Source: Spirochaetaceae bacterium
GTDB lineage: Bacteria > Spirochaetota > Spirochaetia > Treponematales > Breznakiellaceae
NCBI GenBank assembly: GCA_031268255.1
Contig: JAIRXO010000295.1
Location: 1 to 7,878 of the forward strand
Length of the DNA: 7,878 nucleotides
Direction of reading: 5' to 3'
The notes beneath the pieces were generated by a model, which had not been told where the DNA came from, searched no databases, and was given only the letters and a program-made list of their open reading frames with translations. A program made the position numbers and the translations under genes. How positions within the stretch are numbered: the stretch's first letter is position 1; every line of letters begins with the position of its first letter. This document shows positions 5,970-7,878 of this stretch, piece by piece.

Positions 5970-7099
5970 GAAAGATGCTCCGTAATGTATCGAATGGTTA
6001 AATTTCTTGCCGCTTTGTCGGCTTCCAATATTAACTGTAATGAATCGGCCCCGCCTTGCCAATCATGCGAGAGGGTCTCGCGGGTAAGTTCGGCGATATT
6101 CGTAAAGCCTATGCGTTCGGAAAGAAAGGCGGCTACGGCTATCTCGTTTGCCGCGTTATATACCGCCGGGTACACGCCCCCCTGTTTCAGCGCCTCATAG
6201 GCCAGGTCCAGCATGGGGAACTTTTTGACATCGGGCTTTTCAAATTCCAGAACCAGCCCTTCAAACGTAAGATGGGCAAAGGAACAGGGGAGGCACTCAG
6301 GCCAGTACAGGGCATTGTGAATGGGGAGCCTCATGTCCGGTTTTGAAAGCTGGGCGTACACGGCCCCGTCCTTGAGGCGTATCATGGAATGTACAATGCT
6401 CTGGGGATGAATAACCACCTTTATCTGTTCGGGAGCGGCGCCAAAGAGCCCCGCGGCCTCGATAACCTCAAGGCCCTTGTTGGCCAGGGTGGCGGAATCA
6501 ATGGTAATTTTTGGCCCCATGCTCCAGGTAGGATGGGCCAGGGCCTCCCGGGGCCCTATGGATTCAAGGGACGCGGCGCTTCTGGTGCGGAAGGGGCCGC
6601 CGGAGGCGGTAAGTATCAGTTCGGCGGCCTGTTCCCTGCCGTGGGCTTCAAGAAGGGCAAAGACAGCCGAATGTTCCGAATCAACGGGGAGTATGCGCAC
6701 CCCCGCCTTTTTTGCCTCGGCGGCCATAAGGGAAGAAGCCATGACAATGGTTTCCTTGTTTGCCAGGGCAAGATCGGCGCCGCTTTGTATGGCAGCCAGG
6801 GATGCCGCAAGGCCGTCCGCGCCTGAGATGCCGTTTAAGACTATATCAGCCCCAGAGCATGCTATGGCCTCAAGGAGCCCTTTGCCGCCGAAATACTCTA
6901 TGCCGTCCGGGCCGTTCTCTTTCCCGGACAGGGCCAGACGGGCCTCCGGGAATTCCTTCTTGAGCGTAAGGAGGCTTTCGTCCTGGGTATGGGCGCTGAA
7001 AAGTACGGGTTCAAAAAAATCCCTTCCTTCCCTAAGCACATCAAGGGTGTTTTTTCCTATGGAACCTGAGGCCCCCAGAAGGGCGACGCGCTTTTTCAT
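5963..7099 (-). CDS. dxr: 1-deoxy-D-xylulose 5-phosphate reductoisomerase (DXR, IspC)
   Basis: 378 residues, a little shorter than E. coli DXR (398). The enzyme converts 1-deoxy-D-xylulose 5-phosphate to 2-C-methyl-D-erythritol 4-phosphate with NADPH and a divalent metal, the committed step of the MEP isoprenoid pathway and the target of fosmidomycin. The nucleotide-binding loop is LLGASGSIGKNTLDVL (7-22), and ANKETIV is at 113-119. The metal-binding VDSEHSAVF (139-147) has Asp140 and Glu142, and SATLANKGLEVIEA (202-215) holds Asn207, Lys208 and Glu211. ASGGPFR (165-171), HPTWSMG (189-195) and HPQSIVHSMI (231-240) form the substrate pocket, and YNAANEIAVAAFL is at 314-326. All key residues are present. 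It starts only two bases after the cdsA stop with no good Shine-Dalgarno sequence (only TTTAGGC next to the ATG), so it probably depends on coupling with cdsA translation. Confidence 0.97.
   Translation of the reverse strand: MKKRVALLGASGSIGKNTLDVLREGRDFFEPVLFSAHTQDESLLTLKKEFPEARLALSGKENGPDGIEYFGGKGLLEAIACSGADIVLNGISGADGLAASLAAIQSGADLALANKETIVMASSLMAAEAKKAGVRILPVDSEHSAVFALLEAHGREQAAELILTASGGPFRTRSAASLESIGPREALAHPTWSMGPKITIDSATLANKGLEVIEAAGLFGAAPEQIKVVIHPQSIVHSMIRLKDGAVYAQLSKPDMRLPIHNALYWPECLPCSFAHLTFEGLVLEFEKPDVKKFPMLDLAYEALKQGGVYPAVYNAANEIAVAAFLSERIGFTNIAELTRETLSHDWQGGADSLQLILEADKAARNLTIRYITEHLSW
5978..5981 (-). promoter_or_regulatory. Ribosome binding site that sets the rseP start
   Basis: GGAG on the minus strand, eight bases before the ATG at 5967-5969 and inside the last codons of dxr. 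It supports the shorter 455-residue RseP over the longer frame. Confidence 0.65.
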
Positions 7100-7101
7100 G
7101 C

Positions 7102-7878
7102 CTAAAGAAAGAAGAGGCGGTACAGGCAGTAGAATACCGGCGCCGCAAGGGCTATGGAATCTATGGAATCGAGAACCCCGCCCCTGCCGGGTATGAGGTT
7201 CCCTGAATCCTTGATATTAACGCTGCGCTTGAGAACCGATTCCGCCAGATCACCCAGCGCGGCGGCGGCCCCCGTAGCAAGGCCGAGTATGGCCCCGGCG
7301 AGAAGGGGAGGCAGCTTCGCCGTATAAAAGAGGCCGGGAAAGGCCAGTATCGCGCCGAGGCTTACCAGGAGGGAGGCGGCAAAACCGCCGATAAATCCGG
7401 CCACGCTCTTGTTGGGGCTGGCTATAACAACACCCCGGTTCCCCCTGCCCAGTATCATGCCCGCGGCCCAGGCCACCGAATCTCCCGAACACACAATAAG
7501 AAGAAAGATGAGTATGACCTTGGCCGCGTCGGGGAACAGGGCCATGCGTATAATCCAGACAAGAAAGAACCCCGGATACATGACGATGGAAAAGCCGCCT
7601 GAAATACGCCCAAGGGCCTTTTCTATATCCTTCTCGGCGGAAAAAACCCGTGAGACAAGAAACCACCCGGCGCTGAGTACAAGAGACGCCGCTATGGTTT
7701 CCCCGCTCCACGCGAAACTCACCTGTAAGGTGGCGGCGGCAGGCCCCATGGCGCCGAATACGGCGGCCTCGACAGGATTAAGCTCGTGATCTTTCCGCCT
7801 GAGCATGGCGGCGTATTCTTGGGCGCCGGCGGCGGCAAGCAGGGTTACCAGAATATTGGCGGCAAGGTGGTGCCTCTG
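7102..7878 (-). CDS. cdsA: Phosphatidate cytidylyltransferase CdsA (5' end outside window)
   Basis: The frame stays open to the right edge. It shows 258 codons: 24 upstream of the ATG at 7804-7806, reading as a hydrophobic helix ending AAAGAQEYAAM, so that ATG is not the true start. About 20 to 30 residues are missing compared with typical family members. CdsA is an integral membrane enzyme making CDP-diacylglycerol from phosphatidate and CTP. Numbering from that ATG: several membrane helices, SGDSVAWAAG (107-116), SPNKSVAGFIGG (130-141), GDLAESVLKR (185-194) and the C-terminal signature KDSGNLIPGRGGVLDSIDS (199-217). The signature departs from the common form: Arg208 replaces the usual His of PGHGG and Ser214 the usual Arg of LDR, while the aspartates remain. 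The gene precedes dxr by two bases. uppS is expected immediately upstream, off the window, by analogy with related genomes. Confidence 0.95.
   Translation of the reverse strand, partial: QRHHLAANILVTLLAAAGAQEYAAMLRRKDHELNPVEAAVFGAMGPAAATLQVSFAWSGETIAASLVLSAGWFLVSRVFSAEKDIEKALGRISGGFSIVMYPGFFLVWIIRMALFPDAAKVILIFLLIVCSGDSVAWAAGMILGRGNRGVVIASPNKSVAGFIGGFAASLLVSLGAILAFPGLFYTAKLPPLLAGAILGLATGAAAALGDLAESVLKRSVNIKDSGNLIPGRGGVLDSIDSIALAAPVFYCLYRLFFL

Noticed and set aside
5970..6062. N-terminal extension of rseP by 31 residues.
   Set aside because: It would overlap dxr by 100 bases. The extra residues are charged and unlike the family, and the ATG at 5969 has a well-placed GGAG.
6477..7196. A 239-codon open frame on the plus strand, opposite dxr.
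   Set aside because: It is a Ser/Ala/Arg/Pro-rich shadow of dxr with no recognisable motif and no ribosome binding site seen.

Overview
The window is a compact bacterial chromosomal region with fairly high G+C. It carries two housekeeping gene blocks that meet tail to tail. The gene content and order (a ribosomal-protein-like tail then dnaB; uppS side-cdsA-dxr-rseP-CpXC protein) resemble what I remember of Treponema genomes. My best guess is a spirochaete of the Treponema group, possibly a host-associated lineage with higher G+C than T. pallidum. That assignment is inference from gene order and protein style, not from a search.

Left block, plus strand (1-1993): the C-terminal end of a gene with a long Ala/Pro/Glu/Thr-rich tail, probably ribosomal protein L9 (rplI); the replicative helicase gene dnaB; and a small ComFB-family gene with a Cys-x-Cys-x-x-Cys cluster. 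The gaps are 11 and 13 bases, so this looks like one transcript, the distal part of an rpsF-ssb-rpsR-rplI-dnaB type operon.

Right block, minus strand (7878 down to 1990): cdsA (5' end beyond the window), dxr, rseP, a CpXC-type cysteine-motif protein, and a large exported beta-propeller (WD40-like) protein. Adjacent genes are separated by 2 or 9 bases or overlap by 7 or 4 bases, so translation is probably coupled throughout. The block joins phospholipid precursor synthesis (CDP-diacylglycerol), isoprenoid synthesis (MEP pathway) and envelope proteolysis (site-2 protease), and ends with two poorly characterised genes that may serve the envelope.

The two blocks overlap by four bases at their stop codons (1990-1993), with no intergenic space. 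The only candidate termination structures lie at and just inside the 3' end of the propeller gene, where two inverted repeats compete for the same arm. There are no gene-free stretches over 300 bases, and I see no tRNA, rRNA, CRISPR array, insertion sequence or prophage gene. No convincing promoter is visible, as expected if both transcripts start outside the window. I do not see a clearly new multi-gene system. The least explained parts are the CpXC and propeller genes behind rseP, the ComFB-like gene behind dnaB, the L9-like tail, and the variant CdsA signature.
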